A stretch of 59,215 nucleotides of DNA from JAISGQ01 sp964500965 (GCA_964500965.1 CAZCQZ010000008.1:1-59215), one strand, 5' to 3'; shown: positions 8,468 through 17,128, counted from the first letter of the stretch. Program-made: numbers and translations. The notes: a model not told the origin generated them from the sequence alone.

Positions 8468-8995
8468 TTATGTAAAAAGTCTGCAATATTCCTTTTCCGC
8501 TCTTGCTTTGAGCTTTGCGGAAAGATAGCCGTAGAGCATTACTCTCAAGGCTCTTATCAGCTTTTCTCTTGAATCGTTCCGGGGACCTTTGTAATTCCCG
8601 ATAATGTCATCGACTATCGCTTTAACATTTTCCTCCGAAAGCAGATTTCCTCTTGCTTCAAGCTGCTGTACCCCTTTTTCCATAAGAGTATACAGCAAGC
8701 TGTCGTCAATTATATCATCTGACCTGTCCTCAACCTCGCCGTTTATATAGCCCATGAGAGCTACTATTTTATCAAGGCTCATAACAGGTCTGAGCGTGTC
8801 AATAATAAGTATTCTCGCAATCTGCACTTCGCCGTATCGCTTATCAACCGGTGCCGGCACCCAGCCGCGCTTTACCCAGTTTTGAATTGTCGAGCTTTCA
8901 ACGCCGGTCACATCGCATACCTGTGACAGCAGCAAACCGCCTGTTACGGCAAAAGCCGGGCAAAGCTCTGCGAAATTTATATTTCTTTCCGGCAT
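8468..8995 (-). CDS. DUF1836 domain protein, putative MerR-like regulator
   Basis: A 175-residue member of the Firmicutes DUF1836 (BS_YkrK-like) family. The N-terminal half carries a helix-turn-helix resembling MerR proteins: LLLSQVCDVTGVESSTIQ followed by NWVKRGWVP. The C-terminal half is an all-helical regulatory region ending YCRLFT. The ATG at 8995 is preferred to a TTG one codon upstream because GAGGTGG is then spaced 4-5 bases. It is probably a DNA-binding regulator; targets are unknown. It lies upstream of the NfeD-flotillin pair on the same strand but is separated by a long inverted repeat. Confidence 0.83.
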   Translation of the reverse strand: MPERNINFAELCPAFAVTGGLLLSQVCDVTGVESSTIQNWVKRGWVPAPVDKRYGEVQIARILIIDTLRPVMSLDKIVALMGYINGEVEDRSDDIIDDSLLYTLMEKGVQQLEARGNLLSEENVKAIVDDIIGNYKGPRNDSREKLIRALRVMLYGYLSAKLKARAEKEYCRLFT

Positions 8996-9155
8996 CAATC
9001 CACCTCGCTTACAGTGTAAAACGACCTTTCTTGTGTTGATGTGATTATATCAAATGGTCATATGACCGTCAACAGCCATCTTTTGATTCCTTGCCGCATT
9101 ACACTTTATTTTTCTTCAGTTTTCTTCTGTTTTCTTTCAGTTTCTTCGTTTTTCG

Positions 9156-10283
9156 TTAATTTGACAATTTCGCATGTGTTTCCTTTAACTGCTCTCTGAT
9201 TGACAGCTTTTGAGGACACTTGGTTTCGCAAAGTCCGCACCCGACACAAGCGGCGGCGTTTTTACGTTCCGGATTGTCAATACCTATCCGCGCATACTGC
9301 TCGCGGGCATAATCGTTAAGGTCGTAAACCCGTGCATAGTTCATAAGCCTGAATATATGCGGAATATCAAGCCCTGCCGGACACGGCATACAATAATTAC
9401 AGCCGGTACAATACAGCTCCATAAGTCTACGGTTTTCTTCCAGTGCAGCCGAGATTCTCGAAAGCTCGTCTTCACTGAGTTTTTCGCTGTTTGATGCGGT
9501 TGCGCAGTTTTCCTCGACCATTTCGATATTGCCCATTCCGGAGAGCGCAATATTTACGTTGGGATTGGACATTACGAAACGCAGTGCAATCTCCGGAGAG
9601 GATTTCACCTTGCCGGGAAGCAGCGATGATATTGCCGGTGACGGTGCGCCAAGTCTTCCGCCGCCGACAGGTCCCATTATGACTACTCCCATATCCTGCT
9701 CATGGGCAAAGGCTATCGCTTCTTCGTTTGCTCTGTCAAGCAGATTGTACTGGCAGAGAAGGGACGCAAAATTTCCCTCGCCCTCCTTAATTATTTCTAT
9801 CATATTTTCGGGGGTATCATGACATGAAAATGAAATATTGCGGATAATACCCTGTTCACGAAGCTTCAGTGCACGTTCCCACGGTCCGCCTGTGCCTTTT
9901 ACGTCTTCGTCCCAATTCTTTCTGTACATACTCCAAAAATGATAGAAATCTATGTAATCGGTATCCAGATTTTTAAGGGATTCCTCTACCCTGCGTTCAA
10001 GGTCATCACCGGTTTTTCCTATTGGATATTTTGTGGAAATATAAACCCTGTCACGGTAGCCTTTAAGTGCTTTGCCCATGAGCTGCTCACTTTTTGCATC
10101 GCAATAAAAAGGTGCACTGTCAAAATAGTTTACTCCCAGCTCTATGGCGCGGTGTATCATATCGTTAACAGCCTCTGAATCGTATTCTTTTTTATCACCT
10201 GATGCTATTGTGGGAAATCTCATACAGCCAAAGCCCAGCTTTGATACCATTGCTCCGCTTTTTCCGAATTTTGTGTACTGCAT
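9156..10283 (-). CDS. Aldo/keto reductase with C-terminal 4Fe-4S domain
   Basis: A 375-residue two-part oxidoreductase. Residues 1 to about 285 form an AKR TIM barrel (KLGFGCMRFP, NYFDSAPFY with the catalytic Tyr region, STKYP, YIDFYHFW, GVVIMGPVGGG). The C-terminal part carries two ferredoxin-like Cys clusters, CTGCNYCMPCP and CVGCGLCETKCP, expected to hold two 4Fe-4S clusters. Such proteins are widespread in anaerobes; their substrates are mostly unknown. The ATG at 10283 is chosen over one two codons upstream because AGGAGG then has a 6-base spacer. A sigma-A promoter lies directly upstream. Confidence 0.92.
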   Translation of the reverse strand: MQYTKFGKSGAMVSKLGFGCMRFPTIASGDKKEYDSEAVNDMIHRAIELGVNYFDSAPFYCDAKSEQLMGKALKGYRDRVYISTKYPIGKTGDDLERRVEESLKNLDTDYIDFYHFWSMYRKNWDEDVKGTGGPWERALKLREQGIIRNISFSCHDTPENMIEIIKEGEGNFASLLCQYNLLDRANEEAIAFAHEQDMGVVIMGPVGGGRLGAPSPAISSLLPGKVKSSPEIALRFVMSNPNVNIALSGMGNIEMVEENCATASNSEKLSEDELSRISAALEENRRLMELYCTGCNYCMPCPAGLDIPHIFRLMNYARVYDLNDYAREQYARIGIDNPERKNAAACVGCGLCETKCPQKLSIREQLKETHAKLSN

Positions 10284-10313
10284 ATTCATCCTCCTGTCAT
10301 CATGTTACTTAAT

Positions 10314-10342
10314 ATTATACATAGATTTTCTTCGCTATTCAA
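10314..10342 (-). promoter_or_regulatory. Sigma-A-type promoter for the aldo/keto reductase
   Basis: On the minus strand TTGAAT (10342-10337) and TATAAT (10319-10314) are separated by 17 bases, about 30 bases upstream of the start codon. Confidence 0.75.
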
Positions 10343-10480
10343 GTAATAATGTCGGTCATCAACAAAAAACCCGATATTTTTTAATGCCGCATACATTGCA
10401 TTTGTAAAATTAACTGTATGTTAACAAAACGCGGTTTTTACGGTACTATAATTTTCCTGTATTTCAAGGAGAGTGAAAAA

Positions 10481-10867
10481 ATGGGTGTAACTTTATTTGC
10501 GGATATTGAAAATCGCATGAATCCGAACAGGCGCGGCGCTCTTACAGACGAGGAGCTTTGGGACGTTATTGACTCCGTTCGTGACAGCTTCTTTTTAGGC
10601 AATGAGAACGGAGATACCATTGACGATTGTATGACGGAGTTTTTTGACCAGATGACCCCCGACTGGATTGCGTTTCAATCAAAGGACGGCACCTGCTATG
10701 TTAACTGTACCGGTATCAGTGACATTGACGGCGATGATGTTGAAATTGCCCTGCAATTTATGATGAGTGATGACCTGCGTTCATTTTCCCTTGTCGCAAT
10801 GACAGTTGACGGTATACCGCAAACCGATAACTTTATTGATGAATTTCAGGCTGCATTTTCAAAATAG
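10481..10867 (+). CDS. Small acidic protein of unknown function
   Basis: A 128-residue soluble, acidic protein that I do not recognise. It starts MGVTLFADIENRM and has DDCMTEFFDQMTPDW in the middle and IDEFQAAFSK at the end; no membrane segment or signal peptide is visible. The start at 10481 is set by AAGGAG at a suitable distance; the upstream extension of the frame has no conserved features. The next gene, an acetyltransferase, begins 15 bases later, so the two are likely co-transcribed. Confidence 0.75.
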   Translation: MGVTLFADIENRMNPNRRGALTDEELWDVIDSVRDSFFLGNENGDTIDDCMTEFFDQMTPDWIAFQSKDGTCYVNCTGISDIDGDDVEIALQFMMSDDLRSFSLVAMTVDGIPQTDNFIDEFQAAFSK

Positions 10868-10882
10868 AAAAGGAATTACAAC

Positions 10883-11458
10883 ATGAACAGATTAAGATTG
10901 GCAACACCCGAAGACGCCGGGCAGTTGCTTTGCGTCTACTCTCCGTATGTCAAGAATACCGCTGTTTCCTTTGAACTCACAGTGCCGTCTGTTGACGAAT
11001 TTTCACAACGCATACGGGAAATTTCGGAATTTTATCCTTATATTGTTTACGAATCCGACGGTAAAATCGCAGGCTATGCCTACGCTCACCGCTTTGCCGA
11101 GCGTGCCGCATACTGCTATAGTGCCGAGGTTTCAATATATGTATCCGAAGACTTTCATTCCACCGGAATTGCCCAAAAGCTTTACGGCGCGTTGTTTGCC
11201 ATAATGGAACAGCAGGGGCTTTTCAATGCATATTCCGCTATCACCGTTCCCAATCCGCAAAGTCGCCGTTTTCACGAAAAATTCGGCTTTGAGCTTACAG
11301 GTGTTTTCCCCAACGCCGGGTTTAAGCTGGGCGAATGGCATGGAGTGGAATGGTTTTTCAGAAAAATCAAGTCACCTGTACCCTCTCTACAGCCTCCAAA
11401 AGCTATAGGAGAACTTGACCCACAGCTTGTCAGCTCCATTCTTTTAAAATTCACATAA
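10883..11458 (+). CDS. GNAT N-acetyltransferase, phosphinothricin acetyltransferase-like
   Basis: A 191-residue GNAT enzyme most like the Pat/Bar and methionine-sulfone acetyltransferase group. The N-terminus RLATPEDAGQLLCVYSPYV, the central SIYVSEDFHSTGIAQKLYGAL (acetyl-CoA P-loop region) and NAGFKLGEWHGVEWF near residue 150 all match that subgroup. The usual Arg/Gln before the CoA loop is FHSTGIA here, a variant also compatible with the group. It would transfer acetyl from acetyl-CoA to the amino group of a small amino-acid-like substrate. The C-terminal ~25 residues after KIKSPVPS are a low-similarity tail. An AAAGGAATT ribosome site precedes the ATG. Confidence 0.87.
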   Translation: MNRLRLATPEDAGQLLCVYSPYVKNTAVSFELTVPSVDEFSQRIREISEFYPYIVYESDGKIAGYAYAHRFAERAAYCYSAEVSIYVSEDFHSTGIAQKLYGALFAIMEQQGLFNAYSAITVPNPQSRRFHEKFGFELTGVFPNAGFKLGEWHGVEWFFRKIKSPVPSLQPPKAIGELDPQLVSSILLKFT

Positions 11459-11536
11459 TATCAAAGCCCTGCAAATGTTCTTTTTGCCGAGCATCTCAAA
11501 TACTAATTATCAAGAACAGAATTTTGGGGTGTGAAC

Positions 11537-11965
11537 ATGAAAAGAATACTTGCAGGGCTTTCTTCATTTTTACTTCTGGTAATAATTATCACCGCTGTTT
11601 TGTGCAGCATATCCGCAAACTTTCCGTCTGTTTATCGAATAAGCGGCATAAAAGGCGAATGCAGCGAAAACGGTGACTGGGTTCTGTATACCAACCGAAC
11701 CGAAAGGGGTATTGACCGTGCTGTTTTCTCCATTCCGCACTGTGGCAGACTTATTACCGATATTGCATCGCCTTCGGGATTTTCACTGTGCATTCTGGCA
11801 TATCTTTTCCTGCTGTTCATAGGGAGAAAAAGAAAAGCACCGCAGAAGAACACTCCCTCTGCGGTGCGCAACAGGCTTTACTGTGAATCCGATGACGATG
11901 CGTCCGATTGTGAAGCCGATACGTCCGTATCGGACACATCGCTTTCCACATTTTCGTATGAGTAA
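11537..11965 (+). CDS. Small two-helix membrane protein, unknown
   Basis: A 142-residue frame with a strong N-terminal hydrophobic helix (KRILAGLSSFLLLVIIITAV), an external domain of about 55 residues with two Cys, and a second helix (LCILAYLFLLFIG) followed by a basic KRK stretch, which is a plausible small membrane protein. The ATG at 11537 follows a weak GGGGTG site. The last ~30 codons run antisense through the terminator and 3' end of the S41 gene and are acidic Ser/Asp-rich, so the natural end may have been lost or extended. I do not recognise the family; confidence is moderate because the overlap could mean the frame is fortuitous. Confidence 0.5.
   Translation: MKRILAGLSSFLLLVIIITAVLCSISANFPSVYRISGIKGECSENGDWVLYTNRTERGIDRAVFSIPHCGRLITDIASPSGFSLCILAYLFLLFIGRKRKAPQKNTPSAVRNRLYCESDDDASDCEADTSVSDTSLSTFSYE
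11827..11867 (-). terminator. Intrinsic terminator of the S41 gene
   Basis: Arms GCACCGCAGA (11837-11846) and TCTGCGGTGC (11858-11867) form a perfect stem followed on the minus strand by TTTTCTTTTTC. It lies inside the converging plus-strand frame. Confidence 0.88.
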
Positions 11966-13179
11966 TCAAACCCGTCCATTTCCTCAAACAGCTCCATTAC
12001 ACGTTCAAGAGCAGTCTGTATCTGCGGGTCTTCGGCATCGCTCAGGTGGAATCGGTTTTCGCTCTGATAATCCGTGAGCTTAACTTCGTAAACGGGAACA
12101 ACGTGTCCCTCAACAACAATAGAACCTGTCTGGGTCTTCCATTGGCAGGTAGTAAGCTTTACCGCCGCGCCCGATGACAGCGGGAATACCTCCTGTACGG
12201 TAAGCAGTCCGGCTGTGCTCACCCCGATAGTCTCGCCACGGCTGAAGTCCGCAATGGTACTTGCAAACAGCTCCGCCGCTCCAGCGGTATTTTCATTTAT
12301 CAGAACAACAATCGCAATTGAGCTTTCACTTGAATTGTCCGAGCTGTACAAAATCGTTGACTGTCCGTCCGCACCGACACCGAGCATTATATTTCCTGCC
12401 GGAAGCAGTGTATCAAGAATCTTACAGGCACTTTCGTAAGAGCCGCCCGGATTGTCTCTTAAATCAATCATCAAGCCGGAAACTTTCTGGTCTTTAAGAC
12501 TGCCGAGAGCAGATGCAAACTGTGCCGGGGTGTTTTCAAGAAACTCGGTTATCCTAATGCACCCGACCTCCTCGGAAACCATGCGATATTCGATTGACGA
12601 TACTGTATAATAATCCTTCAGCACCGAGAATTGATAGCTGCTGCCGTTCCTGTTTACAACGAATTTTACCGTGGACGTGCTTTTATCCGAAAGCATTTCA
12701 ACAGCGGCACTGTAGCCGATTTCAAGCACCTTTTTTCCGCCTACGCTTGTTATTACATCGCCCTTGCGCACGCCTTTTTCATCGGCAGGGGAATCGCTGT
12801 GCACACGGTTTATTATAATATTTCCGTCCGAATTGCGCGATATTTCGATTCCCAGTCCGTAATCCGTTCCTGCCGAATGAGAAAGGTAGTCGGAATATTC
12901 CTCTTTTGTAAGATACTCGGCATATTCATCTCCCAAGCCGCTTACATAGCCGTTCATAACAGCTTCATTCAGCCCGTTTTCGTCAATATCGTAAAGCAGA
13001 CTCAAACGTGCCTGAGCATCCAGCTCACTGAGTTCGTCGTAAAGCTTTTGCCTTTCGATAACCGATGACATTCGGTCGTTGAATGAATTCATCGCAAATG
13101 TATAGGTTGCAGACACAGCAATTGCCGCTATAATCATGGCAATTGACAACGCCAGACCCAGAGAAATTTTTTTATTCAT
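11878..13179 (-). CDS. S41 (CtpA/CtpB-like) peptidase homologue, catalytically inactive
   Basis: A 433-residue exported carboxy-terminal-processing-peptidase homologue: N-terminal membrane anchor (about residues 8-30), a helical segment, a PDZ domain (about 105-195; GLGIEIS, RKGDVITSVGG) and an S41 core (GLMIDLRDNPGGS, NENTAGAAELFAS, VQEVFPLSSGAAVKLTT). In active relatives such as B. subtilis CtpB the catalytic dyad is a Ser in SASAS-E and a Lys 25 residues later. Here the corresponding residues are Gly300 and Leu325, with the +4 Gln (Gln329) kept. The fold is intact and the frame uninterrupted, so this looks like a pseudoprotease used for binding rather than cleavage. It follows ftsE-ftsX-M23 on the same strand but after a terminator; ctpB also follows ftsEX in B. 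subtilis. AGGTAGG precedes the ATG. A Ser/Asp-rich tail ends the protein. Confidence 0.88.
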   Translation of the reverse strand: MNKKISLGLALSIAMIIAAIAVSATYTFAMNSFNDRMSSVIERQKLYDELSELDAQARLSLLYDIDENGLNEAVMNGYVSGLGDEYAEYLTKEEYSDYLSHSAGTDYGLGIEISRNSDGNIIINRVHSDSPADEKGVRKGDVITSVGGKKVLEIGYSAAVEMLSDKSTSTVKFVVNRNGSSYQFSVLKDYYTVSSIEYRMVSEEVGCIRITEFLENTPAQFASALGSLKDQKVSGLMIDLRDNPGGSYESACKILDTLLPAGNIMLGVGADGQSTILYSSDNSSESSIAIVVLINENTAGAAELFASTIADFSRGETIGVSTAGLLTVQEVFPLSSGAAVKLTTCQWKTQTGSIVVEGHVVPVYEVKLTDYQSENRFHLSDAEDPQIQTALERVMELFEEMDGFDYSYENVESDVSDTDVSASQSDASSSDSQ

Positions 13180-13240
13180 AAATACCTACCTGATAAATGA
13201 TGATTTGCGGAACAAAATTTCATTTCCGCCTGCTTATTTT

Positions 13241-13278
13241 ACAACAAAGACCGGCAGAGGTCAAGTCCTCTGCCGGTC
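13241..13278 (-). terminator. Intrinsic terminator after the ftsEX-M23 operon
   Basis: A perfect 12-bp stem, GACCGGCAGAGG (13249-13260) with its complement at 13267-13278 and a 6-base loop, is followed on the minus strand by TTTGTTGT. The S41 gene starts beyond it. Confidence 0.85.
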
Positions 13279-13297
13279 GCACTGAGCTTTTCGGAAA

Positions 13298-14461
13298 TCA
13301 GACGTACTTTTTGGGATTGACTGCCGTACCGTTAACACGAATCTCAAAATGCAAATGAGGTCCGGTAGAATGTCCGGTAGAACCGACAAGACCGATTGTC
13401 TGACCCTTTGCAACGTACTGACCGACGCTGACCAGTCTCTTTGACATATGAGCATAAACAGTCATGTAGCCGCCACCGTGGTTTACTATTACATAATTTC
13501 CATAGCTTGAATTGAACGCACTGGTTGTAATTTTACCTTCGTTTGATGCGATAATCTTTGCGCCTGTAGGTGCGCCGATGTCAATACCCTTATGAAGCTT
13601 GCCCCAACGCATACCGTAAGGAGAAGTTATTGTTCCGTAGCCGGGAGTAGGCCATTTGAATCCGCCGCCTACATAAGTTGAGCCGACATCTTTTTTTGTT
13701 TCCGCCGCTATAAGAGCGTCAAGCTGTGCCTTTGCGACAACCATCTGCTCATCAATCTTTTTCTGTTCTTCCTCAAGGGCGGTCTGTTCGTCCTGAATCT
13801 CCTTGAGAAGCTTTTCAGCCGCAGCTTTTTCTTCGTCAAGCTCGGTCTTTTTGGCGTTCAGCGTTACCCTCTGTTCGTCCAGAGCGGTTCTTTTCGCTTC
13901 AACCGAAACCATTTTATCTTCGTAGGTTGCTTTATCTACGGTTATCGCATCTATAATCTCCTGCGTATATTCGGAGGTTTTTTCGATGTAATACATTCTC
14001 ACAAGCAGGTCATCATAGCTGTCTGTACTGAGCAGAACCTCAAGCCCTCCGGTAAGATCACCGGACATGTATATTGCACGCAGTCTCTGCTTGAAGCTGT
14101 CATAATTTGCGTCAATTTCGCTCTCACGCGCTTCAATCTCGGCTTCCAGCTCCGCAATCTCCGCTTCGGTTGCCTCTATACTTGCGTTGAGCGTATCAAC
14201 CTGCGACTGGAGATTGTCAACAAGCTCGTTTATTGTATCAAGCTCCTCCTGTGCCGATGCCGCTTTTTCGCGAATTGTGGACAGTTGGCTTTTTATATTT
14301 GCCTGCTCTTTTTCAAGCTGTGCCTGCTTTTTTTCAAGCTCCGCCTGAGTTGCGGCTTCAACTGTAACCGTACCTGTATTTGACTGATTCGGAGCAAGAA
14401 ATATACAGAACGACATAAGCGAAAGAACAATGGTCATAACTATTGCTATTTTCTTAATCAT
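13298..14461 (-). CDS. Exported coiled-coil M23 peptidase (EnvC/PcsB-type murein hydrolase)
   Basis: A 387-residue secreted peptidoglycan endopeptidase or hydrolase activator working with FtsEX. A signal peptide (residues 1 to about 36, ending near VEAA) is followed by a long coiled coil (about 38-235, continuous heptads rich in Glu/Lys/Gln) and a LytM/M23 domain (about 260-387). The zinc motifs are intact: HKGIDIGAP (HxxxD) and HLHFEIR (HxH), with VYAHM before them, so this domain should be active, unlike the LytM domain of E. coli EnvC. The start overlaps the ftsX stop by 8 bases. In FtsEX systems the coiled coil docks on the FtsX extracellular loops and ATP hydrolysis gates septal wall cutting. 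Confidence 0.93.
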   Translation of the reverse strand: MIKKIAIVMTIVLSLMSFCIFLAPNQSNTGTVTVEAATQAELEKKQAQLEKEQANIKSQLSTIREKAASAQEELDTINELVDNLQSQVDTLNASIEATEAEIAELEAEIEARESEIDANYDSFKQRLRAIYMSGDLTGGLEVLLSTDSYDDLLVRMYYIEKTSEYTQEIIDAITVDKATYEDKMVSVEAKRTALDEQRVTLNAKKTELDEEKAAAEKLLKEIQDEQTALEEEQKKIDEQMVVAKAQLDALIAAETKKDVGSTYVGGGFKWPTPGYGTITSPYGMRWGKLHKGIDIGAPTGAKIIASNEGKITTSAFNSSYGNYVIVNHGGGYMTVYAHMSKRLVSVGQYVAKGQTIGLVGSTGHSTGPHLHFEIRVNGTAVNPKKYV

Positions 14462-15368
14462 TGTTTAAGCCTCCGTCTCTTTTAAGATACTTACTGATTG
14501 AAATAAGGCTTCCTCCTGCACCGGCAAGAATACCCGCTCCGATAAACGCAAGCAGAACAATCCACCAGAGGTTGCCGAAGCTCAAAACGCCCATCGTCGA
14601 AAAGGTCGCTTTAATCGCCTTTGTTGCAGTCTGATAAACATACCAGATAAGTCCGAAAGAGGTCAAGCCTGATATGATACCGATTATCATACCTTCAACA
14701 AGGAACGGCAAGCGTATAAACCAGTCGGTTGCACCAACAGATTTCATTATGCCGATTTCAAGCTTTCTCACATACATTGTCAGCTTAATTGTATTGGTGA
14801 TTATAAACAGCGATACCACAAAGAGCAATCCGACAATCCAAAAGCCGACAACGGATACCACTTTATTGATATTGTTAAGCCTTGTGACAAATTCTCTCTT
14901 ATCACTGACGTGCTGCACAAATGTCTTTTGCTTGATAAGCTCAATGGTCGTATCAAATTGGGAAATATCCTTAAATGTCACCTTAAATGCATGGGGAAGA
15001 AACTCAGAGGTTTCACCGAGAACATCGGTATCGAGTATTTCCTGAGTATCGCTCATGCCGTTCATTATGCTCAGAAAAGCATCGTCACTGGAAATAAACT
15101 CAAGCTCTTTAATATTGTTTATTTCTTTCAGCTGTTCTTCTGCAATCTGAATATCGGTACCGCTTATATTGTCATTAAGAAAAACCATGACGGCGTTTTT
15201 ATCGGTCAGATAGCCCATCATATTGGAAATATTGACCGAAACAAGCGCGGCACAGCCCATAAGTAACAGGCAGCATATGAGAACGCCCATTGAAGCAAGA
15301 CTCATCAATCGGTTTGTCCAGAGATTGCGAAAGCCCTCTTTGACAAGATATTTGAAACTGCTAAGCAT
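14454..15368 (-). CDS. ftsX: Cell division protein FtsX
   Basis: A 304-residue permease-like subunit of the FtsEX complex. The N-terminal cytosolic stretch VKEGFRNLWTNRLMSLASMG leads to TM1 (about 22-45), a large extracellular domain (about 45-165), then three more TM segments (about 175-200, 225-250, 270-295), the usual FtsX layout. The ATG at 15368 is chosen because GGAGGTGG precedes it and the conserved FtsX N-terminus starts there; it overlaps ftsE by 8 bases. FtsX carries the signal from ATP hydrolysis to the M23 hydrolase encoded next. Confidence 0.96.
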   Translation of the reverse strand: MLSSFKYLVKEGFRNLWTNRLMSLASMGVLICCLLLMGCAALVSVNISNMMGYLTDKNAVMVFLNDNISGTDIQIAEEQLKEINNIKELEFISSDDAFLSIMNGMSDTQEILDTDVLGETSEFLPHAFKVTFKDISQFDTTIELIKQKTFVQHVSDKREFVTRLNNINKVVSVVGFWIVGLLFVVSLFIITNTIKLTMYVRKLEIGIMKSVGATDWFIRLPFLVEGMIIGIISGLTSFGLIWYVYQTATKAIKATFSTMGVLSFGNLWWIVLLAFIGAGILAGAGGSLISISKYLKRDGGLNND

Positions 15369-16044
15369 AGAATTCCACCTCCGGACCGCTGTCGGCAACA
15401 AGCTCGCCTTCCTGAATTTCGATGATTCGTCTGTGGAATCTCTTTACAAGCGAATGCTCGTGAGTAACCATCAGTATAGTTGTTCCTCTGCGATTTATCT
15501 CGTTGAGCATATCGACAATTTCAAAGCTCATACGCGGGTCAACGTTACCCGTAGGCTCGTCTGCGATTATAAGCGCCGGGTTATTTATAAGAGCTCGTGC
15601 AAGACCGACACGCTGCTGCTCACCGCCGGACAGCTCTTTCGGATAACACTTTGCCTTATCGCTTAATCCAACCAGTCCCAGAACATACGGTACTTTCTTA
15701 CGCACCGCTTTGGTGCTCATGCCGGTAACGCGCATTGCAAATGCAACATTATCAAACACAGTCATGTTCGGAATAAGGCGGAAATCCTGGAACACAATTC
15801 CCATTGTGCGTCTGTAATAAGGTAAATCCTTATGGCGCAATGTGGAAAGCTTATGCCCTGCAACAATTATCTCTCCCGATGACGGCAGCTCCTCACGCAT
15901 GACAAGTTTCAAAAGCGTTGACTTGCCGGAACCCGATGAACCGACGATGAATACGAACTCGCCCTCGTTTACATAAAGATTAAAATCTTTAAGAGCCTTT
16001 GTTCCGTTATCGTAGGTTTTATAGACATTACGAAATTCTATCAT
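15361..16044 (-). CDS. ftsE: Cell division ATP-binding protein FtsE
   Basis: A 227-residue ABC ATPase. Walker A GSSGSGKST, signature LSGGEQQRVGLARAL, Walker B ALIIADEPTGNVDP and switch VTHEH are all present. The opening IEFRNVYKTYDNGTKALKDFN is characteristic of FtsE. It is first in the ftsE-ftsX-M23 operon and pairs with FtsX to regulate septal peptidoglycan hydrolysis. An AGAGGAG ribosome site lies upstream of the ATG. Confidence 0.96.
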   Translation of the reverse strand: MIEFRNVYKTYDNGTKALKDFNLYVNEGEFVFIVGSSGSGKSTLLKLVMREELPSSGEIIVAGHKLSTLRHKDLPYYRRTMGIVFQDFRLIPNMTVFDNVAFAMRVTGMSTKAVRKKVPYVLGLVGLSDKAKCYPKELSGGEQQRVGLARALINNPALIIADEPTGNVDPRMSFEIVDMLNEINRRGTTILMVTHEHSLVKRFHRRIIEIQEGELVADSGPEVEFYA

Positions 16045-16312
16045 TAAAGGTTAACACTCCTCTTTACCTTTAAATATGCGCTTTTCGGCTTTGACGATTA
16101 TTCTCGCTTCGCTTTGCGCTATGCAAAGATTATAATACATAATCACTTTCCATTTGTTACATAATTGTTACGAAAATTGTTTTATCTTATGGAAACATTG
16201 CGTAAAACGCCGTGCTCAAATCACCGATAAAAGCCATTGTGTGAAAACCGTGTGAACAACATTGCCGTTTATCGGTAAATATTTGTCGCAAATTATGAAA
16301 GATAATGTTGAA
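16045..16312. other. Intergenic region upstream of ftsE
   Basis: AT-rich leader region of about 270 bases between ftsE and the next operon. A TATAAT-like hexamer on the minus strand is visible at 16134-16129, but I see no convincing -35 at 16-18 bases. No small gene or RNA is recognised. Confidence 0.4.
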
Positions 16313-16346
16313 AATCTGCGGCAGTGTTTTTGCACCGCCGCAGATT
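16305..16346 (-). terminator. Probable intrinsic terminator
   Basis: Arms AATCTGCGGC (16313-16322) and GCCGCAGATT (16337-16346) pair perfectly and lie just downstream of the stop at 16363. The following T-tract is short (ATTTTC). Confidence 0.65.
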
Positions 16347-16362
16347 CCAAAATGTAAATTTT

Positions 16363-17049
16363 TTATTTCCTGTATCTTCTCTTTGCCGATGTTGCTTTTC
16401 CTTTTGACATATATGTTACGGTAATTACGATTATCAGTGCCACCGCTACTATACCTATGTTGATATACGTTCTCAGACTTTTTGTAGTTTCAAGCTTTTC
16501 CGCCTGTGTTTTTGTTCCCGTTTCGCTGTCGTAATCAATATCGTCTACGGTTTCATAGCCGCCGTAAACATACACCCTGTCGCCGTAAAGCGATGTGAAG
16601 TAGCTCTTTGCCGTATCAACGTCCGAATTTCCCACGGACACCTCAATAACGTTTTTATCCTCTGCTATGCTTGCGAAGTTTACAAGAAAATCATATTTTC
16701 CGTTATCGCAGTTATACATGATTTCTTCCTGAATCGCGTACAGCTCATCATAGCTGTACTTGACCGTTGTAAATTCAATTACATCGGGTGCACCGGACAG
16801 CGCGGAAATCTCGTTTCGCACAGATTGAGAATCATCGCAAAGGGCAATAACCAGATTTCCGTTGTCGGCAAAGTAAACACCTCCGACATATTCCGGGTAC
16901 ATAGCATAGCCTGCTTCTGCCCATGCCGCGCTCAGATTACTGAACGCCGTAAAGGAATCACCGTTAAAGCTTCCGTCTTCGGCAAAAACCGAAAAAGGTA
17001 TTATCAGTGCCGTAATCAGTACCATTACAACGGCAATTATTTTTTTCAT
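16363..17049 (-). CDS. Exported membrane-anchored protein, unknown
   Basis: A 228-residue protein with a clear signal peptide (residues 1 to about 22, cleavage near VFAED), an extracellular domain of about 160 residues and a C-terminal TM helix (about 196-216) with a positively charged tail (KRRYRK), so the bulk faces outside. The segment GGVYFADNGNLVIALCDD and the later SYDELYAIQEEI loosely resemble the pro-region fold of alpha-lytic-type serine proteases, but no protease domain follows. That resemblance is inference from memory. A stem-loop terminator lies right after the stop. Confidence 0.75.
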   Translation of the reverse strand: MKKIIAVVMVLITALIIPFSVFAEDGSFNGDSFTAFSNLSAAWAEAGYAMYPEYVGGVYFADNGNLVIALCDDSQSVRNEISALSGAPDVIEFTTVKYSYDELYAIQEEIMYNCDNGKYDFLVNFASIAEDKNVIEVSVGNSDVDTAKSYFTSLYGDRVYVYGGYETVDDIDYDSETGTKTQAEKLETTKSLRTYINIGIVAVALIIVITVTYMSKGKATSAKRRYRK

Positions 17050-17128
17050 TGGACATTCCTCCGATTGCCTTAATTCGTTAATGATTCTAGCACAACAACG
17101 CTACCCTTTCAAGCTGTTCAAAAATAAT

